From positions 1 to 64,000 of the forward strand of contig JARLIH010000215.1 of NCBI GenBank assembly GCA_031291845.1: a DNA stretch of 64,000 bases. Direction: 5' to 3'. Position 1 is the first letter of the stretch. Each line of letters starts with the position of its first letter. The position numbers and the translations under genes are program-made. Positions 42,545-51,301 of the stretch are shown one piece after another. The notes beneath the pieces were generated by a model, which saw only the letters and a list, made by a program, of their open reading frames with translations, was not told the origin of the DNA and searched no databases. Source of the stretch: Isosphaeraceae bacterium. Its GTDB lineage: Bacteria > Planctomycetota > Planctomycetia > Isosphaerales > Isosphaeraceae.

Positions 42545-43390
42545 ATGCCGGCAGAAATCGTTGACGTGTCTCGCGCGGACGTCGCCGCGCACTACGACGA
42601 CCTGGATCACCTCTATCGTGCGTTCTGGGGGGAGCACGTCCATCACGGTCTCTGGACCTCGCCCGACCTGACACCCGAGGAGGCCACGCGCCGGCTCATC
42701 GACGCGGTCGTGGAGCGAGCACGCGTCAGCCGTGGGGACGCGGTCTGTGACGCCGGCTGTGGCTATGGCGGCACGGCCCGCGTGCTGGCGCACGAACTCG
42801 GCGCACAGGTCACCGCGCTGACGATCTCGCAGGCCCAGCACGCCTACGCCACAGCAACCGATCCGGGATCGGAAAACCCGCGGTATCTCCTCCGCGACTG
42901 GCTCGAGAACGGACTCGAGCCCGACTCGTTCGACGCGGTGATCGCGATCGAGAGCTCCGAGCACATGCCGGACCTCGCCGCCTTCTTTTCCGAGTCGTAC
43001 CGCGTGCTGCGCCCGGGGGGGCGGCTGGTCGTCTGTGCGTGGCTCACCCGCGAGCAGCCGCGGGGCTGGGAGCGGCGCTGGCTCATCGGCCCCATTTGCC
43101 GCGAGGGCCGGATGCGCGGTATGGAGTCCGTCGCGGAAATGCAGCGCCAGGCCGGCGCGGCGGGGTTCGTTTCCGAGAGTTTCGATGACACGAGTCACCA
43201 AGTGAAGAAAACTTGGTCGCTTTGCATTCAGCGCGTCCTGCTGGGGCTGCTGCGCGAGCCCGCCTATCGCCGGTTCCTCTTTCGTGACGGCGGGCCGAAC
43301 CGGATCTTCGGTCTGACGATGTTGCGGATCCGGCTGGCGTACGAGATCGGCGCCATGCGGTACGGCATCCTGACGTTCGTGAAGCCGTAG
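42545..43390 (+). CDS. SAM-dependent methyltransferase (tocopherol/cyclopropane-type small-molecule family)
   Basis: 281 residues. Starts with VAAHYDDLDHLYRAFWGEHV, typical of the gamma-tocopherol methyltransferase/CmaA-like class. SAM motif I is VCDAGCGYGGTARVLA (about residues 67-82), then ALTISQAQHAYA, IAIESSEHMPDL and LRPGGRLVVCAWL. No signal peptide. It could modify the phenolic lipid of the divergently transcribed cluster, but only proximity suggests that. Confidence 0.88.
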   Translation: MPAEIVDVSRADVAAHYDDLDHLYRAFWGEHVHHGLWTSPDLTPEEATRRLIDAVVERARVSRGDAVCDAGCGYGGTARVLAHELGAQVTALTISQAQHAYATATDPGSENPRYLLRDWLENGLEPDSFDAVIAIESSEHMPDLAAFFSESYRVLRPGGRLVVCAWLTREQPRGWERRWLIGPICREGRMRGMESVAEMQRQAGAAGFVSESFDDTSHQVKKTWSLCIQRVLLGLLREPAYRRFLFRDGGPNRIFGLTMLRIRLAYEIGAMRYGILTFVKP

Positions 43391-43471
43391 ACGAGCGGTG
43401 CCGCGAACCGCGATGATGCTCGCTGGGCCGCCCACGGCCGCGTCGGCGCCTTCCTCGTTCGCACCGAGAAC

Positions 43472-46400
43472 ATGACCATGTCCGAACGTATGCGGTTGGC
43501 ATTATGCGGGATCGTCGCCGTGCTGTCGGCCCGCGCTGTTTTTGCCTTCGATCCCCCGTCCGACAAGGCCGGCCCCCTCACCGCGCGTATCGAAGGGCTC
43601 AAGGAAATCACGCGGGCCGGCGGGCCGCTGCCGGTGCGCGTGGTAGTGGAAAACAGCGGCAAACTGCCGCTGAACGGCACGGTCGCGCTGCGGGTCATCG
43701 ACCGCTGGACCGCACAGCCGGCGACGGCCGTCCCTTTTGCCGTCGGGGCCAACCAGACGGTGACGAAGGATTTCACGGTCACGGCCGACCCCGGGTCGTA
43801 CGACGCGGACTACCCGATCCACGCCTACGTCCAGTTTTCCCACGAGGGTCGCGAATGGACGGCGCACCCCGTGCTGGTCGTGCCGATCCACGTCGAGCGG
43901 CACGCGCCCGGGCAAGCGGTTCCACCGTGGCGCCCGGTCCCGATCGGGAGCGAGGGCCGGACGGCCTTGTGGAACGTTTCCGCCTTCCGTGCGGTCATCC
44001 AGGTGTCCGGCCAGCCGCCACGGACCTTGCCGACGGGCTGGCGCGGGCGCGACGAGCCGACGTATGCAACAATCGACGTTCGTTCGCAAGAGATCGGCCA
44101 GGAGCGCAGGGAGGCCGTCGCGATTCATCCGCCGTGGCGCGACGGCCGCGTTGGGACGGCGTTCGTGGAGTTCCCGTTGGTCTTGCCGGACAAAGGGCCG
44201 ATCCGCCTCCGGTTCGAGAACGCGGTGGCACCCGACGGCAAGGGAGATGGGGTCACGTTTCGCGTGCGCGTGACGCCGCTGGACGCGCCCGAAGGAACGC
44301 TCGGGGACGTCGTCTACGAACGACACAGCGCGGCGAAGCGGTGGGGCAGCGCCGGCGAGGCCGACCTCGGCCGGTACGCCGGTCGCGCGATCCGGCTCCA
44401 GCTCGAGTCGCACCCTGGACCGCGCAACGATACCAGTTTCGACCAGTCGTTCTGGGCCGTGCCGACGCTCGTAACCGGGAACCCGGCTCCGCCGCGAGCC
44501 TTTCCGCCGCTGGCGAACACGGGTTCGGAATCGCTCGGCAACATCCGGTTTGGCGACAAGACCGCCGAGGTCCGCGTCTGGCCGGGGCGCCGAGGGCTGC
44601 TTGACGCCGCGGTTGGCTTTGTCAGCGGCGCGGGGTCGTTGTACTTTCACGGGGTCGAGGTCCGAGTGCTGGGCCAGCGGATCGATGATGAAAGTGCGAT
44701 GCTGCGGCTCATGAACGTCGAGGCCGCGCGCGAGGGGGGCGTATATCGGGTCCGGCACCATTTCGAGGGGCCCGAGGGGGCGTTCGACCTGGTGGGCCGA
44801 CTGGAGGTCGTGAGCGGTGCGCTTCGTGTACGGTTCGCGCTCGAAAACACGCCCCCAGTGCGACCGTGGAAGGCGGTCGTTCTCGAGGACGTGGCGCTCG
44901 GGCCGTGGAGTCGCACGGCCCGGCAGGTTTACGCCGGGCACGGCAACGTGGTGCGCGGGCCGTCGGCCTATTCGCTCGACTTCGACGGACACCGACTGTC
45001 GACATCGTTTGTGGGATTTGACTTCAACGGCGGCCCGGCGGTCGTCCAGGGCGTCGACGCGCCTCCGACGCGCCTGGAGGTGAACCCGGGCGAGAAGCGT
45101 TATTCGCTCCATGCCGCGCCCGGGCTAACGATCACGCTCATCCCGTCGTCGAACGTTTTCGAGGGCGTGAAAGTCTGGCGCACGCTCAACGGGCTGAAGC
45201 CGTCGCGGGGTGTCGAGAAGGCGGCGGGGCGCTTCGTTTTCGACCTCTGGGGTGGGCGTTATCAGGACGCCGCCACGGCCCTGCGCCGGTCGTTCCGCTA
45301 CGGGCTCGGCGACTCACTGGTCGTCTGGCACGACTGGCAACGTTGGGGCTACGACTATCGTCTGCCGGACGTGTTTCCACCCAACCCGAAGTGGGGTACG
45401 CAAGAAGAGTTGAAGGACCTGGTTGCGGCGTGCAAGGCGTCGAACACGCTCTTCGCGCTCCACGACAACTACATCGATTTCTATCCGGACGCGGAGGGGT
45501 TCTCGTACGACGAGAACATTGCGTTCGACGCAAATGGGCGGCCGGAGCGAGCGTGGATCCATGAGGCCCGAGGGGCCCAGTCGTATCGCTACCGGGCCGA
45601 CCGCGTGGAGCCGTTCCTGGTCCGTAACCTGGGCCTGATCCGGCCGGCGCTCGTGCCGACGGCGTACTTCCTGGACGTTTGGTCGAGCATCCGCCCGTAC
45701 GAGTACTGGACGGCGGACGGTCGGTTCTTCGACCGCGTGGCGACCCGTGACACATGGGGGAAGCTGTTCGCGCGCATCCGCGATGAGCTCGGTGCCGACG
45801 CGCCGCAGCTTTCCGAGAGCGGCCACGACCAGTTGATCGGCTGGCTCGACGGCGCCCAGACGAACCACTTGCGCGTGGGAAGGCCGGTCGCGGGTCACCC
45901 GCAAGGAAGCACTTTGTGGGACTGGCGCTGTGATGACGCCGAACGGACCCCCTGGTTCGACGCCGCGCACCACGATCGATTCGTCCTCCACGGGGCTGGT
46001 TACCCGGGGCGATACGAGGCCGGCCTCGGCTCCGGGCTGCACGGCATCTATAGCGACGACTACATCGCGACCGAGGTCCTGACCGGCCACCCGGCGATGA
46101 CGTCCGACGCGTTCGGTCATGATGTGGTGCGCAAGCATTGGCTCGTGAACGGCCTGATGCGAGCGCTCGCGCTCAAACGCATCGAGGCGGTCGCCTATGT
46201 GAACGATGACCTCCACCGGCAACATGTCCGGTGGTCGGGCGGCGGCGAGGTTTGGGTGAACCGAGGAGAGACCGACTGGGAAGTCGCCGGACGCGTCTTG
46301 CCGTCTTACGGGTTCTTGGCGCGCGTGCCGACGGCGAAGGGGCCCGTGGAGGCGTCGATCAGCCGTCGGGGCGGCCTGATTGTTGAGGAGTCGAGGTCCC

Positions 46401-47167
46401 CCGAGCAGGTTTATGCCAACGCGCGCGGGTTCGACGGGCCGATCCGCATTCGCCCCAGCGTCTCGGACGTCCGTCTGGTCGGCGCGAAGGCCTTCACTCT
46501 GGCGGTCCGCTGGCAGGCTGACGACGCGATTCCCGAGGGGCTGCAACCCTTCTTGCATTTTTGCGACGCGCGGGGGGAGATCGCCTTCCAGGCCGCGCAG
46601 GAGCCGGGGGCGGGTCGCGACCGGGCGACCAAGGTGGTCCGCGCCGTCGCGAATGGAAATCTCCCCGTTTCGGCGGCCCCGGGCGCAGCCTTCGAGCTCT
46701 ACGCCGGCCTCTTCGACCCGAAGACCGGGAAACGGGCGACACTTTTCGGGCCGGACGACGGCCAGTCGCGGGTCCGGCTGGGAACGCTGCACATCGACGG
46801 TCGAGGCGGCAGCGTGACCGGTCTCACGTGGACTCCGGTCAAGCCGGCGGCCGACCCGTTGCTCGCCCGTCTCAACCCCCAGCGGAAAGCGGTCGACTTC
46901 GGTGCGCTCGTGACGGCCGGCGGTGTCCGTCTGACCCGCGAGGGACGCGCGATCGTGCTCACGCCACTCCCGTCCGACGCCCCGAACGAGTTGAGCGTTA
47001 CGCTGCACACGAAGGTCTTGCCGTGGAACGCCGGAATGCCGAACCGGGTGGAGGCGGTCGCCGAGGACGGTCGAGTGCTCGCGGGCGAACAGGCGAGGCG
47101 ATCCGGTGACGACGTCGCCATCACGTGCCGGCCAGGCGTTTTCCGGTACCGGCTCATCGCCGACTAG
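43472..47167 (+). CDS. Large secreted glycoside hydrolase-like protein (GH101/GH129-like core)
   Basis: 1231 residues; signal peptide about 1-26 (LALCGIVAVLSARAVFA). An Ig-like N-terminal domain (about 30-145) is followed by an NPCBM-like beta-sandwich (about 160-335, RIRLQLESHPGPRND... style strands) and a further beta domain. A probable TIM barrel (about 590-960) follows, with VVWHDWQRWGYDYRLPDVFP, LHDNYIDFYPD, AYFLDVWSSIRPYEYW and LSESGHDQLIGWLDG. The Asp and Glu in these strand-end motifs are plausible catalytic acids, as in endo-alpha-N-acetylgalactosaminidase-related barrels. A C-terminal beta domain ends the protein. Substrate is a guess; family assignment is by pattern only. Confidence 0.65.
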   Translation: MTMSERMRLALCGIVAVLSARAVFAFDPPSDKAGPLTARIEGLKEITRAGGPLPVRVVVENSGKLPLNGTVALRVIDRWTAQPATAVPFAVGANQTVTKDFTVTADPGSYDADYPIHAYVQFSHEGREWTAHPVLVVPIHVERHAPGQAVPPWRPVPIGSEGRTALWNVSAFRAVIQVSGQPPRTLPTGWRGRDEPTYATIDVRSQEIGQERREAVAIHPPWRDGRVGTAFVEFPLVLPDKGPIRLRFENAVAPDGKGDGVTFRVRVTPLDAPEGTLGDVVYERHSAAKRWGSAGEADLGRYAGRAIRLQLESHPGPRNDTSFDQSFWAVPTLVTGNPAPPRAFPPLANTGSESLGNIRFGDKTAEVRVWPGRRGLLDAAVGFVSGAGSLYFHGVEVRVLGQRIDDESAMLRLMNVEAAREGGVYRVRHHFEGPEGAFDLVGRLEVVSGALRVRFALENTPPVRPWKAVVLEDVALGPWSRTARQVYAGHGNVVRGPSAYSLDFDGHRLSTSFVGFDFNGGPAVVQGVDAPPTRLEVNPGEKRYSLHAAPGLTITLIPSSNVFEGVKVWRTLNGLKPSRGVEKAAGRFVFDLWGGRYQDAATALRRSFRYGLGDSLVVWHDWQRWGYDYRLPDVFPPNPKWGTQEELKDLVAACKASNTLFALHDNYIDFYPDAEGFSYDENIAFDANGRPERAWIHEARGAQSYRYRADRVEPFLVRNLGLIRPALVPTAYFLDVWSSIRPYEYWTADGRFFDRVATRDTWGKLFARIRDELGADAPQLSESGHDQLIGWLDGAQTNHLRVGRPVAGHPQGSTLWDWRCDDAERTPWFDAAHHDRFVLHGAGYPGRYEAGLGSGLHGIYSDDYIATEVLTGHPAMTSDAFGHDVVRKHWLVNGLMRALALKRIEAVAYVNDDLHRQHVRWSGGGEVWVNRGETDWEVAGRVLPSYGFLARVPTAKGPVEASISRRGGLIVEESRSPEQVYANARGFDGPIRIRPSVSDVRLVGAKAFTLAVRWQADDAIPEGLQPFLHFCDARGEIAFQAAQEPGAGRDRATKVVRAVANGNLPVSAAPGAAFELYAGLFDPKTGKRATLFGPDDGQSRVRLGTLHIDGRGGSVTGLTWTPVKPAADPLLARLNPQRKAVDFGALVTAGGVRLTREGRAIVLTPLPSDAPNELSVTLHTKVLPWNAGMPNRVEAVAEDGRVLAGEQARRSGDDVAITCRPGVFRYRLIAD

Positions 47168-47363
47168 CCGGCGACGCGGGATGCGGACGCACCCGTTCGG
47201 CAACACGATGTTGCTTTTTCGCACCAGGCGGCTACCCCTTGGGAGCGAGAGCCATAATCGGCCCCAATGCGTGGAGCACCGCATTCGGCTGCCGTCGCGG
47301 GGACGCCTGTTCCCACCGGCGTCGCTGCTCCGGTGACTGATCCCAAGTGAGGGGTTGACAACG

Positions 47364-47774
47364 ATGCCCAAGCCCGAATCCATAGCGCCGATTGCTCATC
47401 TCCACCCCCCCCGGTATCCGCACGAAGCGGTCGAGATCATCGGGAACCGCAAGGGACTGGAGCGGCTCATCCATACGCTGATTGAAGCGGTCGACCAGGG
47501 GTATGCCGTCGGGACCGTCGAGTCGGCCGACGGTTATGCGGCCCACGTGTGCGTGACCTGCCTCGAGGGCCGGCGACGGCCTGAAGAGTGGCGGCGGTCC
47601 GGGTCGCCGCTCTGGGACATCGATGACCCGTTCGTGGCTCGGATCATGGACCTCACCGAGGAGAACGACCAGCTTCGCGACGTCATCAAGCTGATCCGTC
47701 GCGAGCGAAAGTCACGGACGAGCGTGCAGCAAACCGACGACGGAGTCGCGAACAACCGTGCCGTGAACGAATAA
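47364..47774 (+). CDS. Conserved hypothetical protein
   Basis: 136 residues from ATG 47364 (GAGGGG 9 nt upstream). The N-terminal half reads HPPRYPHEAVEIIGNRKGLE and LIEAVDQGYAVGTVESADGY, a compact alpha/beta pattern. A predicted helix DLTEENDQLRDVIKLIRRER near the end could be a short coiled coil. One CVTC pair is present. Function not recognised. Confidence 0.65.
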   Translation: MPKPESIAPIAHLHPPRYPHEAVEIIGNRKGLERLIHTLIEAVDQGYAVGTVESADGYAAHVCVTCLEGRRRPEEWRRSGSPLWDIDDPFVARIMDLTEENDQLRDVIKLIRRERKSRTSVQQTDDGVANNRAVNE

Positions 47775-47925
47775 TCGGCCGGTCGCCTTCAACGGCTTTT
47801 GTGCCGTTGCGGTCTCCAATTCACGGAACGTCGCGCAATCTGAGGCTTGGAATCGTGCGGTCGGGGTGTCAAACTACGGATTCGACCCGGATACCGTGAC
47901 ACGCCACCGAACGAGGGAACCAGCC

Positions 47926-49041
47926 GTGACCGCCCGAGCCGCCTCCCCTGCGCTACTACTCGTCCTGCTCATGAGCGCGCCGGCCTTCGCCGACCCGCCG
48001 GGGCTCAAGCCCCTGGCGATCGGCTCTGCCGCGCCCGAGTTCCGCCTCCCGGGCGTCGACGGGAAAACCTACGGCCTCAAGGATTTTGCGGCGGCCAAGG
48101 TCCTGGTGGTCGCTTTCAACTGTAACCACTGCCCAACCGCACAGGCGTACGAGGCAAGGATCCAGAAGCTGCACGACAACTACAAGGACAAGGGCGTGGC
48201 CCTGGTCGCCATCTCGCCGAACGACCCGTTGGCGGTCCGCCTGGACGAGCTCGGATATACCGACGTCGGCGATTCGTTCGAGGACATGAAAGTCCGCGCG
48301 GAGCACCACAAGTTCACCTACCCGTATCTTTATGATGGCGACACGCAGGAAGCGTCTCGCAAGTTCGGCGTGCTCGCCACGCCCCACGTCTTCGTGTTCG
48401 ACGCCAACCGCAAGCTGCGGTATCAGGGGCGATTTGATGACTCGGAGGTGAAGACGGTCAAGTCGCACGACGCGCGAAATGCCGTCGACGCATTACTCGC
48501 CGGCAAGCCCGTTCCGGTCGAGACGACACGGGTCGTCGGTTGCTCGACCAAGTGGTCCGATAAGCGGGAAAGCGCCCGCCAGTCGCTGGCCAAGTGGGAC
48601 GCCGAGCCGGTCGTTCTCGAACCGATCGAGGACGCCGGGGTGGCGAAGCTCGTCAAGAACGACACCAAGAAGCTGCTGGTCGTGAACCTCTGGGCGACGT
48701 GGTGCGGGCCTTGTGTCGCCGAGCTCGACGACTTCGTCACCATGCATCGCATGTACCGCGGCCGGAATGTCCAGGTCGTGACGATCAGCATGGACGATCC
48801 GGATAAGCGTGACGATGCGCTCAAGGTCCTGAAAGAACACCACGTCTCAGCGCAGAATTACCTGCTGAAGACCGAAGACCGCGATAAGTTCGCCGAGGCG
48901 CTCGACAAGGAATGGCCCGGACCCGTGCCGTACACCCTCGTGATCGCCCCCGGTGGCAAAGTGCTGTACCGCAAGTCGGGCCAGATTGACCCGCTCGAGG
49001 TGAAGCGGGCGATCGTGGATCAGATCGGGCGGACGTACTGA
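47926..49041 (+). CDS. Secreted protein with two thioredoxin-like domains
   Basis: 371 residues from GTG 47926 (GAGGGA 7 nt upstream); signal peptide about 1-22 (ALLLVLLMSAPAFA). Domain 1 (about 30-210) is an AhpC/Redoxin-type fold with VVAFNCNHCPTAQAYE, where the CxxC is CNHC, and TPHVFVFD. Domain 2 (about 235-371) is TlpA-like with VNLWATWCGPCVAELDD, a classic WCGPC active site. Periplasmic thiol-disulfide oxidoreductase; the tandem could relay electrons between domains. No Ccm or Dsb genes are adjacent. Confidence 0.88.
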   Translation: MTARAASPALLLVLLMSAPAFADPPGLKPLAIGSAAPEFRLPGVDGKTYGLKDFAAAKVLVVAFNCNHCPTAQAYEARIQKLHDNYKDKGVALVAISPNDPLAVRLDELGYTDVGDSFEDMKVRAEHHKFTYPYLYDGDTQEASRKFGVLATPHVFVFDANRKLRYQGRFDDSEVKTVKSHDARNAVDALLAGKPVPVETTRVVGCSTKWSDKRESARQSLAKWDAEPVVLEPIEDAGVAKLVKNDTKKLLVVNLWATWCGPCVAELDDFVTMHRMYRGRNVQVVTISMDDPDKRDDALKVLKEHHVSAQNYLLKTEDRDKFAEALDKEWPGPVPYTLVIAPGGKVLYRKSGQIDPLEVKRAIVDQIGRTY

Positions 49042-49068
49042 ACCGAACGCAGGAGAGACCGGCTGTTC

Positions 49069-49130
49069 GGAGTGCGGCGGCCTTCCGCCCCGCTCGCAGC
49101 GCGAAAGCAGGAGCAAGCGCCGCGCACTCC
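49069..49130. repeat. Imperfect inverted repeat, GGAGTGCG...CGCACTCC
   Basis: GGAGTGCGGCGG (49069-49080) faces GCCGCGCACTCC (49119-49130). The outer 8 bp pair perfectly and the inner part pairs with a one-base offset. The gap contains a second GCGGCC-type stem. It lies just downstream of the double-thioredoxin stop and may serve as its terminator or be a dispersed element. Confidence 0.45.
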
Positions 49131-49205
49131 AAAGGTCCTGCTCGTGGGCCGTGACCCTTGGAAATATTAGCAATTGGGTGGAGCTCCCTCGGAGATATTA
49201 GCCGC

Positions 49206-49233
49206 TTGACAGCGCACGGAAGTGCGGTAAGAT
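49206..49233 (+). promoter_or_regulatory. Sigma70-type promoter for tRNA-Leu
   Basis: TTGACA (49206-49211), 16-nt spacer, TAAGAT (49228-49233), ending 45 nt before the tRNA. This is the only near-consensus -35/-10 pair I recognise in the window. Upstream, GGA(A/G)ATATTAGC is present twice (49160-49171 and 49191-49202), of unknown meaning. Confidence 0.65.
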
Positions 49234-49278
49234 ATTTCTTTCCGCGAGGGCCTACTCTGAAGCCTATCGGAATCACTC

Positions 49279-49365
49279 GCCGGAGTGGCGGAATTGGCAG
49301 ACGCGCCAGCTTGAGGGGCTGGTGGGCTACCCATGCCCGTGCAGGTTCAAGTCCTGTCTCCGGCA
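49279..49365 (+). tRNA. tRNA-Leu (GAG anticodon)
   Basis: Acceptor arms GCCGGAG (49279-49285) and CTCCGGC (49358-49364) pair perfectly, with discriminator A at 49365. The anticodon arm is CCAGC-TTGAGGG-GCTGG, giving anticodon GAG. The variable arm is long (GGGC...GCCC), as in type II tRNAs, and the T arm is GCAGG-TTCAAGT-CCTGT. CCA is not encoded (ACTTG follows). Reads CUC/CUU leucine codons. Confidence 0.95.
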
Positions 49366-49379
49366 CTTGTTACGTCAAG

Positions 49380-49400
49380 AAGGCCCTTCGGGGCCTTTTT
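49380..49400 (+). terminator. Rho-independent terminator after tRNA-Leu
   Basis: AAGGCCC (49380-49386), TTCG tetraloop, GGGCCTT (49391-49397) followed by TTT. A classic stem with stable UUCG loop, 14 nt after the tRNA. Confidence 0.85.
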
Positions 49401-49443
49401 GCATTTGAGGTAGTCGCCGCCGTACAATCGGAGACGAACTCCC

Positions 49444-49977
49444 GTGGCACGCATCACACCGCTGCCGGACGCCGAGGCCGGCCCCGAGTCCCGCGCCGCA
49501 CTGGAGGATATTCGTGCTGCGCACGGGCGAGTGACGAACATGAAGCAGACGCTCGCCCGGTCGCCGGTCGCGCTCCGGGCCCTGATGACGTGGTACGACT
49601 TGCGCGCGGAGGTCGTTCCCTTCCTTGGGGAGCGGCTCACAACACTGTTCGCGCATGCGATTTCGACCCGGACCGACTGCCTGATCTGCTCGACGTTCTT
49701 CCGTCGCCTGCTGATCGATGCGGGGGAGGATCCGGACGAACTGCGGCTCGACCGCCGCGACGATGTGGTCGTACGCTATGGGCGGCAGCTCGCCGCCGAC
49801 CCGAACGCCGTCTCCGATCCGCTATTCGCGGAGCTCGCGCACGAGTTCGACCCCAACCAAATCGTGGCGCTGACGGCGTTCGGGGGATTGATGGTCGCGA
49901 CGAACCTGTTCAATAACGCGCTCCGGGTGGACCTGGACGAGTACCTCGGGGCCTACCGCAAAGGCGAACGGTCATGA
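49444..49977 (+). CDS. Carboxymuconolactone decarboxylase (CMD)/AhpD-like family protein
   Basis: 177 residues from GTG 49444. The core CMD signature is present: LTTLFAHAISTRTDCLICSTFFRR (in two parts), with redox-type CLIC followed by two aromatic residues instead of the usual His. Then a long helix pair with DPNQIVALTAFGGLMVATN. AhpD-like proteins use the CxxC as peroxidase. Its stop overlaps the SDR start (ATGA), so the two are co-translated. Physiological role unknown. Confidence 0.82.
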   Translation: MARITPLPDAEAGPESRAALEDIRAAHGRVTNMKQTLARSPVALRALMTWYDLRAEVVPFLGERLTTLFAHAISTRTDCLICSTFFRRLLIDAGEDPDELRLDRRDDVVVRYGRQLAADPNAVSDPLFAELAHEFDPNQIVALTAFGGLMVATNLFNNALRVDLDEYLGAYRKGERS

Positions 49978-50786
49978 GCACGCCCAGCGGCCTTGCCGGT
50001 AAGGTCGCGCTCATTACAGGTGCCGCGCACGGGCAGGGGCGAGCCTCTGTGATTGCGCTGGCTCGGGAGGGGTGCCACGTGGCCGCCGTGGACGTGGCCC
50101 GGCCGCTGGCCTATCCCGGTTACGCGCTCGGCACGGCGGCGGAGCTGGAGGCCTTGGCCGAGGAGTGCCGTTCGCTCGGCGTCCAATGCTTGGCCTTTGC
50201 GGCCGACGTGCGCGACGACGTGGCCGTGTCCGCCGCCGTGGCCGAGGTCGCGGAACGGCTGGGTCGCATCGATATCTTATTTAACAATGCGGGCATCTGC
50301 GGCTACGGGTTGGCGCACGAGCTGACCGAGGCCGCGTGGGATGCGATGCTCGACATCAATCTCAAGGGGGCCTGGATCGTCGCCCGGCGGGTCATCCCGC
50401 ACATGATCGAGCGACGGGGGGGCGTGATCCTCAACAATTCGTCGGTGGCAGGGCTGCGGGGGATGGGCCGGCTGAGCCATTACGCGGCGTCCAAGTGGGG
50501 CTTGGTCGGCCTGACGAAGTCGTGGGCCATCGAGCTCGCGCCTTTCGGGATCCGCGTCGTGGCCCTCTGCCCCACGGGCGTGAACACGGCCATGAACGAT
50601 GGCCTGGCAGCGCTTGAGGGCATGACACCGCAGCAGATCGCCGAGCGATCGGCGGGCAACCTGCTCCCCGTACCGTGGATCGAGCCCGAAGACGTCGCCG
50701 CGGCGGTCGTTTTCCTGGCTTCCGACCAAGCCCGCTTTGTGACCGGCTCGGAATTCGTCCTCGACGCGGGCCTACTCGCCCGTTGA
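49974..50786 (+). CDS. Short-chain dehydrogenase/reductase with mycofactocin-type insertion
   Basis: 270 residues; ATG overlaps the CMD stop. Cofactor motif TGAAHGQGRA (about residues 16-25), NNAG in ILFNNAGICG, and catalytic Ser, Tyr, Lys in NNSSVAG ... HYAASKWG (about 144-162). The C-terminus FVTGSEFVLDAGLLAR is typical. Between the first two Rossmann strands there is an insertion (about 40-62, RPLAYPGYALGTAAELEALA) like that of mycofactocin-coupled SDRs, which hold their nicotinamide cofactor tightly. No mycofactocin maturase is in the window. Confidence 0.9.
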   Translation: MSTPSGLAGKVALITGAAHGQGRASVIALAREGCHVAAVDVARPLAYPGYALGTAAELEALAEECRSLGVQCLAFAADVRDDVAVSAAVAEVAERLGRIDILFNNAGICGYGLAHELTEAAWDAMLDINLKGAWIVARRVIPHMIERRGGVILNNSSVAGLRGMGRLSHYAASKWGLVGLTKSWAIELAPFGIRVVALCPTGVNTAMNDGLAALEGMTPQQIAERSAGNLLPVPWIEPEDVAAAVVFLASDQARFVTGSEFVLDAGLLAR

Positions 50787-50828
50787 ATGCGGCCAAGGAC
50801 GGGAGACGAGGCGCCCGCGTTGGACGCG

Positions 50829-51014
50829 TCAGCTCATGGCGCCCTTGAGGTGCTGCGAATCGCTCAACCAGACGCTGGCGGCCGAGTTGCCCAGCGCGGT
50901 GATCGCGCTCATCATCACCACGATCATCAGCGCCAGCATGATGCCGTACTCGACGGCCGTCGGTCCGTCTTCGCTCTTCAGGAACACCAGCACGCGAGGA
51001 AGGATTGCGGGCAT
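50829..51014 (-). CDS. Flp/Fap-type pilin
   Basis: 61 residues from ATG 51014 (AGGAG about 8 nt upstream). Short N-terminal leader, then DGPTAVEYGIMLALMIVVMM, the Flp pattern (G-x-T-A-x-E-Y-G) with hydrophobic stem. Processing is expected near the Gly-Pro before TAVEYG. Flp pilins build tad pili, but no tad genes are nearby, so this is an orphan pilin gene. Confidence 0.88.
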   Translation of the reverse strand: MPAILPRVLVFLKSEDGPTAVEYGIMLALMIVVMMSAITALGNSAASVWLSDSQHLKGAMS

Positions 51015-51301
51015 TTGACATCTCCTGTCGGCGCGGCCAGCGGCGGAACGCTGGCTCGGGCGTCCATCAAGGGCCATGGGCGATCCATGAAAGCGTTTCT
51101 GACTGGTGCCAAATCGATGGTGAAGATACCTCCTGGCTCGGTTCAGCGGCAAGACCGTCGCAGGAAATCAACGTGGAGTGCGCGTCTTTGCCATGACAGT
51201 CGCAGAGACGACTTCTGCCCTTTTCCCACGACCGCCGAAGCGCGGCAGCGGGCAACGTCAGCGGACGGCTCGTGTTTTCGGACGCGTCGATGGGGTAGGC
51301 T

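Noticed and set aside
45314-47383. 689-codon minus-strand frame opposite the large glycosidase gene
   Set aside because: Shadow of the plus-strand gene; no signal, motif or ribosome site.
49974-50786. Mycofactocin locus
   Set aside because: Only the SDR insertion suggests it; no MftA-F-like gene is found in the window.
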